A stretch of DNA of 64,000 nt from Erysipelotrichaceae bacterium. GTDB taxonomy: Bacteria; Bacillota_I; Bacilli_A; Erysipelotrichales; Erysipelotrichaceae. The translations under genes were made by a program, and so were the position numbers. The notes below the pieces were generated by a model. The model was not told the DNA's origin, did not search any database, and worked only from the letters and a program-made list of their open reading frames with translations. The DNA lies in NCBI GenBank assembly GCA_017512285.1, contig JAFWGU010000009.1:1-64000 (forward strand), in the 5' to 3' direction. This document shows positions 37,810-46,209 of the stretch, piece after piece (the first letter of the stretch is position 1; every line of letters starts with the position of its first letter).

Positions 37810-38632
37810 TTTCAAAACTCCTTATATACTCAATTGAAGGCTGTATGTCCTCTCCCGTAACTCCTTCCAGAATCAGCACTGCTTCCGGACATTCTCTGAT
37901 GATCCTAGGAATGTACTGCTTCCAGTTCATGATTCCCTTACCTATTCCGCACTGAACCAGTTTTCCGTCAACGACATTGAAGTCCTTGATGTGGAACACC
38001 CTGATCATGTCACCGAACAGTTCCAGACTTCTGTCGAAGATCTCATCAGCCTGCCTGTAGTTATCAATGTTCAGATAATTGAACACGTCAATGGTAACAT
38101 CGGTGATAAACGCCGCGTCGGTCAGTTTTTTCAGCTGATCAGGAGTGTATATGGTGTGGGCATATGCTCCTTCAATTATGGGTCTGGCACCGAATTCCTT
38201 GCCGTATGCCCTTAAGGTTGCCGTCGTGCTTTCAACCCTGTGGAAGGCTTCCTCGGTATGGTTATAGGGATTGTACGTCCACTTGTCGCCATTGGCGCTG
38301 CCAGTTTCCGATCCAACCAATTCACAGTCGAATACCTTGGCAGTTTCCATGCACTGTTCAAAGTAAACCATGCCGTCAAGTCTCTTCCAGTCATCAGGAT
38401 GGATCATGTTGAAGTAGGCTCCGATCATGGCTACCCTGATGTCATTGTTCTTCAGTTCCTCAGCCAGCTTCAGAAGGAAATGCGGTTCCATTTCAAAGTT
38501 TCTGAACGCTTTCTTATATACCAGCTGAAGATAGTCAAGATCGAACTGTTTATACCCCTTTATGAATTCCTCAATGCTTTCAAAAGGTGCACCGGGTATA
38601 TCGTGCCCTCTTATGCCTAATTTGATTCTCAT
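37802..38632 (-). CDS. Sugar phosphate isomerase/epimerase-like TIM barrel
   Basis: About 276 residues of the xylose-isomerase-like TIM-barrel family: LVGSETGS, PIIEGAYAHTIY, TIDVFNYLN, RVFHIKDFNVVDG and LILEGVTGED provide the acidic and histidine metal ligands expected at strand ends. The substrate is unknown. In this operon a hexuronate or keto-uronate epimerisation is plausible, or processing of a pectin side sugar. ATG at 38632 preferred over the GTG two codons earlier. Confidence 0.75.
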   Translation of the reverse strand: MRIKLGIRGHDIPGAPFESIEEFIKGYKQFDLDYLQLVYKKAFRNFEMEPHFLLKLAEELKNNDIRVAMIGAYFNMIHPDDWKRLDGMVYFEQCMETAKVFDCELVGSETGSANGDKWTYNPYNHTEEAFHRVESTTATLRAYGKEFGARPIIEGAYAHTIYTPDQLKKLTDAAFITDVTIDVFNYLNIDNYRQADEIFDRSLELFGDMIRVFHIKDFNVVDGKLVQCGIGKGIMNWKQYIPRIIRECPEAVLILEGVTGEDIQPSIEYIRSFENE

Positions 38633-39621
38633 AAACACCCCGCTGTTCTAAGTGCATAAATTATAATTACCAGACTCAGTATGGAGAACAGTGTCGTATA
38701 GACGACTATCTCATTGGCCAGTTCCCCATCACCCTTCATTTCCCTTGCCATGACTGCACTGCTGACCGCCGTAGGCGAAGCGAAACATGAAACCATTACC
38801 GCAAAGTCAACAGGGCTGAATGACTTCATGAGTGCTGCAGCGAGCAGAATGAGTCCGGGGAATACCAGGTTCTTGGCCAGTACGACCAGACTGAGTTTTC
38901 TGATGTTTGTCAGGCTGTGTGAGAAGTTAAGTCCCGCACCAACCATCAGCAGTGAGAAAGGCGTTGACATCGAGGCCAGGTATCCCAGAACCTTGTAAAC
39001 GAAGCCGAATCTGTCCTTCATCACGAAGCTGACAGACGGTACCGCCATGCGCAGTAACAGAACGGCAATACCCAGACATACGGATATGATGCAGGGATTC
39101 TTTGCCAGATTCTTAAGGGATGCGGCCAGCAGATTCTCATCGGACTGATGGTCATTCATGTATGTCAGGGCTCCGACCGCCAGAACGTTGAATAACGGAA
39201 TCGTAAAGATGGTGATGATGGAGATCTCGTTGCTGGTCTGAGTAACCAGCTGGCTCTCGGTAAACATCATTGTCGATAACGGTATTCCAATGTAGGCAAA
39301 GTTACTGCGGAAAACGCCCTGAACGATTACGCCTTCCTGATTCTTCCTGTCGCTGATGGCCTTGGCCAGAATGATGCCGAGAACGAATTCGGCAATTATG
39401 CTTATCACCACGAAGATGATGAATCTGTACGGTATTTCATTCAGAACGGAATCATACAGATTCTTGAACAGCGAACAGGACAGAAGCACATAAAAGCAGA
39501 GTTTATTCCCTGCTTTTACAAAACCGTCAGTAAATAAACCCTGTTTCTTAAATAGGTATCCCATTGCCATCAGTATGGCAAGCGGCATAACGACATTAAG
39601 TGAAAACAAGAGGTTATTCAT
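38629..39621 (-). CDS. AEC-family transporter
   Basis: 330 residues with about ten transmembrane segments in the auxin-efflux-carrier/bile-acid-permease style (MGYLFKKQGLF, SNFAYIGIPLSTMMF, FASPTAVSSAVMAREM). AEC members carry small organic acids. Within a uronate operon it could move an acidic sugar monomer or an acid end product; the direction is not shown by sequence. It overlaps the epimerase gene by four bases. Confidence 0.85.
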   Translation of the reverse strand: MNNLLFSLNVVMPLAILMAMGYLFKKQGLFTDGFVKAGNKLCFYVLLSCSLFKNLYDSVLNEIPYRFIIFVVISIIAEFVLGIILAKAISDRKNQEGVIVQGVFRSNFAYIGIPLSTMMFTESQLVTQTSNEISIITIFTIPLFNVLAVGALTYMNDHQSDENLLAASLKNLAKNPCIISVCLGIAVLLLRMAVPSVSFVMKDRFGFVYKVLGYLASMSTPFSLLMVGAGLNFSHSLTNIRKLSLVVLAKNLVFPGLILLAAALMKSFSPVDFAVMVSCFASPTAVSSAVMAREMKGDGELANEIVVYTTLFSILSLVIIIYALRTAGCL

Positions 39622-39646
39622 ATTATTGTTGTTTTAATCCAGATCT

Positions 39647-40477
39647 CTATCTGATATCCTTCATGGCTACGCCGTCCATGTCATCAAAGTCCTGATTCTC
39701 ACCGCACATGCCCCAGATGAACGTATAGTTTCTGGTAGCTGAAGCGCAGTGAACTGACCATGACGGTGAAATTACGGCTTCTTCATTTCTCATGACGATG
39801 TGTCTGGTTTCCGTCGGTTCACCCATTACGTGGAATACGACGTCATCCTCACCTAATTCGAAGTACAGATAGACTTCCATTCTTCTGTCATGGGTATGGC
39901 ATGGCATGGTATTCCATACGCTGCCTTCAGCCAGTGTGGTCATGCCCATTACCAGCTGGCAGGATTCAACCTGGCCAGGCAGAATGTACTTTCTGATCGT
40001 TCTGTGGTTGCATGTTGCCAGAGAACCCAGTTCCTGGAATACGCAGTCCTCAGGATGGATCAGAACGGTTGGATATTCCTTATGTGCCGGAACGCTGTTG
40101 AAGTAGAACTTTGCCGGCTTTTCGCAGTCATCGGAAGCCAGAACGATCTTCTTGGAGCCTCTTCCGATGTACAGGCCATCCTTGTAGTTCATCGGATAGA
40201 CCTTGCCGTCAACGGTAACGGTTCCTGCTCCGCCGATGTTGATGATGCCCATTTCCCTTCTTTCCAGGAAGTATTCGGCACGCAGTTCATCTCCGGCCTT
40301 GATCTCAAGCTGTTCCCTGACAGGCTTGGCACCGCCGACGATGATGCGGTCAATGTGAGAATAGATGTATTTGATATCGTCTGCGTTGAACAGATCCTGA
40401 ATCAGGAATTCATCTCTCAGACGGGTCGTATCGTAAGTCTTGACGTCCTTTGGACCACTTGCTGTTCTTAATTCCAT
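39647..40477 (-). CDS. kduI: 4-deoxy-L-threo-5-hexosulose-uronate ketol-isomerase
   Basis: 276 residues, the standard length of KduI. Cupin-type motif blocks are NTMPCHTHDRRMEVYLYF (zinc-binding His and Glu) and SWSVHCASATRNYTFIWGM. It converts DKI, the open form of unsaturated galacturonate, to DKII, which KduD at 19253 reduces to KDG. KduI and KduD lie in different transcription units here. Ten-base gap to uxaA. Confidence 0.95.
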   Translation of the reverse strand: MELRTASGPKDVKTYDTTRLRDEFLIQDLFNADDIKYIYSHIDRIIVGGAKPVREQLEIKAGDELRAEYFLERREMGIINIGGAGTVTVDGKVYPMNYKDGLYIGRGSKKIVLASDDCEKPAKFYFNSVPAHKEYPTVLIHPEDCVFQELGSLATCNHRTIRKYILPGQVESCQLVMGMTTLAEGSVWNTMPCHTHDRRMEVYLYFELGEDDVVFHVMGEPTETRHIVMRNEEAVISPSWSVHCASATRNYTFIWGMCGENQDFDDMDGVAMKDIR

Positions 40478-40486
40478 ATTATCCTC

Positions 40487-41965
40487 CTATAAGGTAACGC
40501 CCTGCTTGAATATTGCCAGATCATGGTAGCCTTCCTGCTCGGCCTTTACCGGCTTGCCTGAAGCTGTTTCCATGACCAGATCATATAACTTCATGCCGAT
40601 CTGCTGTAAGGTCATGTCTTCATCGTCAACCAGTTCACCTGAATTGAAGTCGATCCAGTTGGTCTTCTTCTCATACAGTCTGGTATTTGATGAGATCTTG
40701 ATCGTCGGTACCGGTGAAGCGAACGGTGTGCCTCTGCCGGTCGTAAACAGAATTATCTGAGCGCCTGCTGCAGCTAAGGCCGTAGAAGCTACCAGGTCAT
40801 TGCCCGGGGCGCTTAGCAGATTGAGTCCGGCCTTCTTAACGGTATCACCGTATTCCAGTACGTCAATTACTCTGCTTGAGCCAGACTTCTGCACGCATCC
40901 GTTTGACTTGTCTTCCAGAGTAGAGATGCCGCCCTTCTTGTTGCCGGGGGATGGATTCTCGTAAATGGTCTGATGATTGCTGCGGAAGTAATCCTTGAAG
41001 TTGTTGATCAGTGAAACCGTCTTGTCAAAGATGGCTTCATTGACGCATCTGTTCATTAACAGCTGTTCGGCGCCGAACATTTCCGGAACCTCGGTAAGGA
41101 TCGTCGTTCCGCCTCTGGCGATCAGTATGTCGGAGAATCTGCCGACTGTCGGGTTGGCAGTAATGCCGCTTAAGCCGTCAGAGCCGCCGCACTTCAAGCC
41201 GACTACCAGCTTACTGGTAGATAACTTTTCTCTCTTGAAGGTCTTTACGTATTCACTTAATTCCTCAAGAATGGAAAGACCGTATTCTATTTCGTCTTCA
41301 TGCTCCTGGCAGATCATGAACTTGATGTGCTTCTCGTCATATTCGCCAAGATGCTTCTTGATTTCCTCAATGTTTGAGTTCTCGCAGCCTAATCCTACGA
41401 CCAGAACGCCGCCGGCATTCGGATGCTTGATCAGATCAGCGAGGATCTGTCTGGTATTCTCCTGGTCATCACCCATCTGGCTGCAGCCATACGGATGGTT
41501 GAAGGCGATGATGCCTTCCAGGGAACCGGAGACAAACTTCTGAGCCTCGGCTTCCATCTTCTTGACGACTGAGTTGACGCAGCCGACTGTCGGCATGATC
41601 CAGATTTCATTTCTGACACCGGCTCTGCCGTCTTCTCTTAAGAAGCCCTCAAAGTATTCCTCTTCTACCCTGACGTCCTTGATGTCCATCGGGGCATAGG
41701 TATATTCATTGTTATCGCCAAGAGATGTTCTGATGTTATGAACATGGACGTGATCACCGCGCTTGATGTCCTCTCTGGCAAAGCCGATGAGGTTATCGTA
41801 CTTAATGACCGGTTCACCGGCCTTAATGTCCTTTAAGGCGATCTTATGGCCCAGGTCAATGTCCTCATTCAGGACAGTGCCGTCAGCCAGCACGAATCCC
41901 TTTGGTAAAGGTACCAGAGCAACGGCAACGTTGTCATGCTCGTGGATTACGATGTACTGTTTCAT
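40487..41965 (-). CDS. uxaA: Altronate dehydratase
   Basis: 492 residues, full length: an N-terminal SAF domain (about 1-95) followed by the UxaA dehydratase body (IMPTVGCVNSVVKKM, NHPYGCSQMGDDQENT, VGLKCGGSDGLSG, FTTGRGTPFASPVPTIKIS). An iron-dependent enzyme that turns D-altronate into KDG. The start ATG overlaps the uxaB stop by one base, indicating coupled expression. Confidence 0.96.
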   Translation of the reverse strand: MKQYIVIHEHDNVAVALVPLPKGFVLADGTVLNEDIDLGHKIALKDIKAGEPVIKYDNLIGFAREDIKRGDHVHVHNIRTSLGDNNEYTYAPMDIKDVRVEEEYFEGFLREDGRAGVRNEIWIMPTVGCVNSVVKKMEAEAQKFVSGSLEGIIAFNHPYGCSQMGDDQENTRQILADLIKHPNAGGVLVVGLGCENSNIEEIKKHLGEYDEKHIKFMICQEHEDEIEYGLSILEELSEYVKTFKREKLSTSKLVVGLKCGGSDGLSGITANPTVGRFSDILIARGGTTILTEVPEMFGAEQLLMNRCVNEAIFDKTVSLINNFKDYFRSNHQTIYENPSPGNKKGGISTLEDKSNGCVQKSGSSRVIDVLEYGDTVKKAGLNLLSAPGNDLVASTALAAAGAQIILFTTGRGTPFASPVPTIKISSNTRLYEKKTNWIDFNSGELVDDEDMTLQQIGMKLYDLVMETASGKPVKAEQEGYHDLAIFKQGVTL

Positions 41966-43437
41966 TAAATCATCTCCATTGCCTTGGCAGCGCCGTACTT
42001 TCTGATGTTCTCCAGACCTCTGGTAACTTCAGCAACAAGTCCTTCGACTCTGGTCAGATCCTGACCATGGAGGCCTTCGTTGCTCAGATACTTGGTTACG
42101 AGTTCTTCTGCCGGTAACTCACAGTTCTCCTTGAAGAATTCCAGAACTTCCGGATCATCCATGATCTTGTATTCTTCACCGTTTCTGCTGCCGATCAGGG
42201 CGCCGTTAACGATTTCATGTCCCTTGTAGAAAGCCAGTAATGCCGCAATTGAGAAGCTGAGGTTCTTTGGCAGCTTGCCGAATTTTTCAACATATCCCAG
42301 TAATGAAGGCATGCATCTTGCTCTCCACTTTGAAACGGAGTTCAGAGAAATTGACAGTAAGGCATGCTTGATGAACGGGTTGTTGAATCTGTCAACAACT
42401 GCGTCAGCGAACTGCTTCAGTTCATCAACCGGCAGTGTCAGAGTAGGAATGATCTCCTTCTGAATGGTTTCGTTCATGAAGTCTCTTACCAGAGCATCAT
42501 CCATTGACTCCTTGACGGTATCGTGTCCTGCCAGATAGCTGGCCAGAACGAATGAGGTGTGAGCACCGTTCAGGATTCTTACCTTTCTCTGCTTGTATGG
42601 CTTCTGGTTGTCAGTGAAGATGATATCCATGTTGGTCTTGCCTTCCAGAGGCTTGTCCAGAGGCAGTTCATCTCTGATGTCAACCGGTGATTCAATTACC
42701 CATAAGGCGAATGGCTCTGCGGTATCCAGCAGGTCATCATTGTATCCTAACTGAGCGCAGATCTCTTCCTTCTCATCTCTTGGATAGCCAGGAACGATCC
42801 TGTCGACCAGAGTGCTGGTAAATACGCAGGCTTCTTCAAGCCACTTGCGGAAATCTTCAGGCAGATTCCACATTTCGGCATACTGCAGAACGTATTTCTT
42901 CAGTACGATGCCGTTATCGTCGATCAGTTCAACCGGTAACATGATGAGGCCCTTGTTTCTGTCGCCGTTGAAAGTAACATATCTTTCGTAGAGGAACTGA
43001 GTCAGTTTGCCCGGGAAGGTTACGCCAAACTTGTCTTCAAACTTGTCATTGGCGTTGAATACGATGCCGGCTTCAGTAGTGTTGGAAACGAAGAATCTCA
43101 GTTCTTCTTCTCTTGCCAGGGCAATGTACTCTTCATAATCGAAGTATACGGTTACAGCCTTGGCAATTGAAGTAATGACTCTGGTTTCGACATACTTCTC
43201 ACCATTGATGTTGCCTCTTAACTGCAGTGTATACTGACAATCCTGACCCTTGAATCTGTCAACGTTGCTGTTAGGCAGAGATTCAACAATGGCGATGCTG
43301 CCATTGAAAAGACCCTGTTCATTAGCCAGATCAAAGAAATAGTCAACGAAGGCACGTAAAAAATTACCGCCGCCATACTGCACGACCCTGATAGGCCTGC
43401 TAACAGCTTTTGTCATTTCAGCATTTATAGTTTTCAT
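41965..43437 (-). CDS. uxaB: Tagaturonate reductase (altronate oxidoreductase)
   Basis: 490 residues of the mannitol-dehydrogenase family: an N-terminal Rossmann region (VVQYGGGNFLRAFVDYFFD) and a C-terminal catalytic domain (KVRILNGAHTSFV, with the lysine-containing family block). It reduces D-tagaturonate to D-altronate with NADH. First gene of the unit uxaB-uxaA-kduI-AEC-epimerase-GH105-CE12-GH28. Confidence 0.95.
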   Translation of the reverse strand: MKTINAEMTKAVSRPIRVVQYGGGNFLRAFVDYFFDLANEQGLFNGSIAIVESLPNSNVDRFKGQDCQYTLQLRGNINGEKYVETRVITSIAKAVTVYFDYEEYIALAREEELRFFVSNTTEAGIVFNANDKFEDKFGVTFPGKLTQFLYERYVTFNGDRNKGLIMLPVELIDDNGIVLKKYVLQYAEMWNLPEDFRKWLEEACVFTSTLVDRIVPGYPRDEKEEICAQLGYNDDLLDTAEPFALWVIESPVDIRDELPLDKPLEGKTNMDIIFTDNQKPYKQRKVRILNGAHTSFVLASYLAGHDTVKESMDDALVRDFMNETIQKEIIPTLTLPVDELKQFADAVVDRFNNPFIKHALLSISLNSVSKWRARCMPSLLGYVEKFGKLPKNLSFSIAALLAFYKGHEIVNGALIGSRNGEEYKIMDDPEVLEFFKENCELPAEELVTKYLSNEGLHGQDLTRVEGLVAEVTRGLENIRKYGAAKAMEMI

Positions 43438-43542
43438 ATATTATTCTCCTCGGCTTCATTATACATTATTTTCCCCAAAAAAGTGTTTATATTGTAGAAT
43501 GAAAGAGAGAAGTTACACCAAACTTGTGATAATGAGGCAAAA
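43438..43542. promoter_or_regulatory. Divergent promoter region uxaB / GH4 gene
   Basis: On the minus strand TATAAT lies about 20 bases before the uxaB start, with AGGAGAATA as ribosome-binding site; its -35 is weak. On the plus strand TAGAAT after a T/A-rich spacer is a possible -10 for the GH4 gene. With only 105 bases, one regulator could control both units. No clear palindromic operator was found. Confidence 0.4.
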
Positions 43543-44919
43543 ATGAACAATAATAAAGACATCAACATTACCTACATTGGCGGAGGTTCGCGAGGCTGGG
43601 CATGGACCTTCATGACCGACCTTGCACTGGAACCTGAACTTGGCGGAACCATAAGGCTTTACGACATCGATCACAGGGCTTCAGAGATCAACGAAAAGAT
43701 CGGCAATGATCTTAAGAAGGATCCGGCCTGCAGGTCTGACTTTACCTATGTTTCCGTAAACTCACTGAGTGAAGCACTGAAAGGAACTGACTTCGTAGTC
43801 ATATCAATTCTTCCGGGTACATTCGATGAAATGGAATCCGATGTACATGCCCCGGAAAGATATGGGATCTACCAGTCAGTCGGCGACACGGCCGGTCCCG
43901 GCGGCTACATAAGAGCAATCCGTACCATTCCGATGTTCGTGGAGATTGCGGAAGCCATCAGAGACAATGCACCTGATGCCTGGGTCATCAACTATACCAA
44001 CCCGATGTCACTATGTGTCAAGACTCTTTATGAGACCTTCCCGCAGATCAAGGCCTTCGGGTGCTGCCACGAAGTATTCAACACCCAGGAAGTCCTGGCT
44101 TCCATCTTATCCGGGGAACTGGGCATTCCTGACATAAAGAGAACCGATCTTTATACCAACGTCATCGGCATCAATCACTTTACCTGGTTTACCAGCGCAT
44201 CCTACCGTGACATCGACATCTTTCCGATATACGAAAGATATGTCAATGAGCACTTTGAGGAAGGCTACGAATTCACCAGTGACAACTGGATGAACTCCTA
44301 TTTCTCCTGTGCACACAGAGTAAAGTTTGATCTGTTCAGAAAATACCATAACATCGCTGCGGCAGGTGACAGGCATCTGGCAGAATTCATGCCCGGCGAC
44401 ACTTACCTTCTTGATCCGGAAACGGTTGAGAAGTGGAAGTTCTCACTGACACCGGTATCCTACCGCAAGGAGGACCTGAAGCAGAGGCTGGAAAGAAGCG
44501 GCAGACTGTACCGCGGTGAGGAGCACATTAAACTGAAGTCGACTGGAGAGGAAGGCGTTCAGCTGGTCAAGGCCTTATGCGGTCTTGGCAACAAGGTATC
44601 CAACGTCAACCTGCCTAACTACGCAGGACAGATTCCAAATCTGGACAGCAGTGCCGTGGTTGAAACCAATGCCCTGTTCACCCGTAACAGCGTTGCTCCT
44701 ATCTATGCCGGAAATCTGCCTGATGACATAAGAAAACTGATACTGCCTCATGTTCAGAATCATGAAAGAGTATATCAGGCAGCGGTCAGAAAGGACCGTA
44801 ACCTTCTGTATGAGGCCTTTGAAAATGATCCGCTCATCAATCACCGTCTTACCGCAGATCAGGTTAGAGATCTGGTTGATGAAATGATAAATAACACAAG
44901 TAAATATAATGATTTGTAG
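43543..44919 (+). CDS. GH4 family glycosidase, probable alpha-galacturonidase (LplD-like)
   Basis: 458 residues. An N-terminal NAD-binding loop (ITYIGGGSRGW), the metal-binding FGCCHEVFN and GINHFTWF stretches, and INYTNPMSLC are the GH4 hallmarks. GH4 enzymes need NAD+ and a divalent metal. Similarity in style to LplD/TM0752-type members and the pectin context favour alpha-galacturonidase, acting on short oligomers in the cytosol. It is transcribed away from the uronate cluster and followed after 14 bases by the flavoprotein gene. Confidence 0.87.
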   Translation: MNNNKDINITYIGGGSRGWAWTFMTDLALEPELGGTIRLYDIDHRASEINEKIGNDLKKDPACRSDFTYVSVNSLSEALKGTDFVVISILPGTFDEMESDVHAPERYGIYQSVGDTAGPGGYIRAIRTIPMFVEIAEAIRDNAPDAWVINYTNPMSLCVKTLYETFPQIKAFGCCHEVFNTQEVLASILSGELGIPDIKRTDLYTNVIGINHFTWFTSASYRDIDIFPIYERYVNEHFEEGYEFTSDNWMNSYFSCAHRVKFDLFRKYHNIAAAGDRHLAEFMPGDTYLLDPETVEKWKFSLTPVSYRKEDLKQRLERSGRLYRGEEHIKLKSTGEEGVQLVKALCGLGNKVSNVNLPNYAGQIPNLDSSAVVETNALFTRNSVAPIYAGNLPDDIRKLILPHVQNHERVYQAAVRKDRNLLYEAFENDPLINHRLTADQVRDLVDEMINNTSKYNDL

Positions 44920-44933
44920 GAAGGAGAAACAAA

Positions 44934-46166
44934 ACGGCATTACACGTAATGGATGAGGCCAACAAGTGCCTGCAGTGTAAGGTGCCTCAGTGCCGCAAGG
45001 GCTGTCCGATCAACACAAACATCCCTGAAGCCATCAGACTGCTGAGAGAAAACAAGCTCAACGAAGCCGGCAAGATGCTGTTCTTCAACAATCCGCTAAC
45101 CACCGTCTGTTCACTGGTCTGCAATCACGAAAACCAGTGTGAGGGACACTGCGTATTAGGGCGCAAGGGAAGCCCCGTTCATTTCTCTACGATCGAACAG
45201 TACATCTCCACTACCTATGCCAACCAGATGGTTGAAGGGCCAAAACCTTCCAACGGCATAAAGGTTGCCATCGTCGGATCCGGTCCTGCCGGACTGACCA
45301 TCGCAGTCATATTAGCCAGATACGGCTATGATGTCACGATCTTTGAGATCAAGGAAAAGATCGGCGGCGTATTACGGTACGGCATTCCGGAATTCAGACT
45401 TCCGAAGTCCGTACTTGATGACTTCGAATACCGTCATCTGCGCTTAAAGGGCATCAAGGTACGTCCGAATACCACCATCGGTGCATCAATAACCATTGAT
45501 GACCTGTTCAGGGACGGCTACAAGGCCATCTTCGTCGGAACAGGCACCTGGAGACCGAAGACATTAGGCATCAAGGGTGAGTCACTTGGTCATGTCCATT
45601 TCGCCATCGACTATCTGAATTCACCGGATGTCTACCATCTTGGTGACAGAGTCATCATCATCGGTGTCGGCAATGCTGCCATGGATGTTGCCAGAACGGC
45701 CATCCGTCACGGTTCCCGCCACGTTACCTGCTTTGCCAGAAGAGATACCGTCTCAGCTTCCCAGTATGAATTCTCATACGCCAAGCTGGAAGGCGTGGAA
45801 TTTGAATTCAACAAGTCCCCTGTCGAGATCTGCGATGACGGCGTCATATTCCAGGACACTGCCGTGGACGAAGAAGGAAAGCTGTACGTTGTTGAAGGCA
45901 GTGAAAAGAAGTATCCGTGCGACAGCGTCATCGTCTCCGTTTCTCAGGGAGCCATGAACAGACTAACCTCCACTACCGAAGGTCTTGAGTCTGACAAAAG
46001 AGGCTTACTGATTGCCGATGAACAGGGTCATACGACCAGAGAAGGCGTATTTACCTCCGGAGACGTCGTATCCGGTGCCAAGACAGTCGTTGAAGCCGTG
46101 GCTGCCAGCAAGAAAACTGCCGAAGCAATGCATGAATATCTGCAATCTTTATCCAAAGAAAACTGA
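44934..46166 (+). CDS. GltD-like FAD/Fe-S NAD(P) oxidoreductase, probable ACG start
   Basis: About 411 residues. An N-terminal cysteine-rich Fe-S domain (CLQCKVPQCRKGCPINTNIP, CEGHCVLGRKG), an FAD loop VAIVGSGPAGLTIAVILARYG, and an NAD(P) loop VIIIGVGNAAMDVARTA. The family includes glutamate synthase small subunits and NfnB/SudA. The first ATG (44949) is 22 bases from the Shine-Dalgarno AAGGAG (44921-44926). An in-frame ACG at 44934 has ideal 7-base spacing and gives the N-terminus (M)ALHVMDEANKC, as in relatives starting MALHV. It probably supplies electrons to, or takes them from, the hydrogenase encoded next. Confidence 0.85.
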   Translation, partial: TALHVMDEANKCLQCKVPQCRKGCPINTNIPEAIRLLRENKLNEAGKMLFFNNPLTTVCSLVCNHENQCEGHCVLGRKGSPVHFSTIEQYISTTYANQMVEGPKPSNGIKVAIVGSGPAGLTIAVILARYGYDVTIFEIKEKIGGVLRYGIPEFRLPKSVLDDFEYRHLRLKGIKVRPNTTIGASITIDDLFRDGYKAIFVGTGTWRPKTLGIKGESLGHVHFAIDYLNSPDVYHLGDRVIIIGVGNAAMDVARTAIRHGSRHVTCFARRDTVSASQYEFSYAKLEGVEFEFNKSPVEICDDGVIFQDTAVDEEGKLYVVEGSEKKYPCDSVIVSVSQGAMNRLTSTTEGLESDKRGLLIADEQGHTTREGVFTSGDVVSGAKTVVEAVAASKKTAEAMHEYLQSLSKEN

Positions 46167-46174
46167 TAAGATGT

Positions 46175-46204
46175 TATAATCAAATTAAGAAAAGGATGGA
46201 AAAC
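46175..46204 (+). promoter_or_regulatory. Possible internal promoter before the hydrogenase gene
   Basis: TATAAT at 46175-46180 in the 43-base gap between the two genes, with no clear -35. AAAAGGATGG serves as ribosome-binding site. It could give the hydrogenase gene independent transcription; weak evidence. Confidence 0.3.
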
Positions 46205-46209
46205 ATATA

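Noticed and set aside
44949-46166. ATG at 44949 as the start of the flavoprotein
   Set aside because: The Shine-Dalgarno is 22 bases away, and five upstream in-frame codons match the recalled family N-terminus; kept only as the fallback start.
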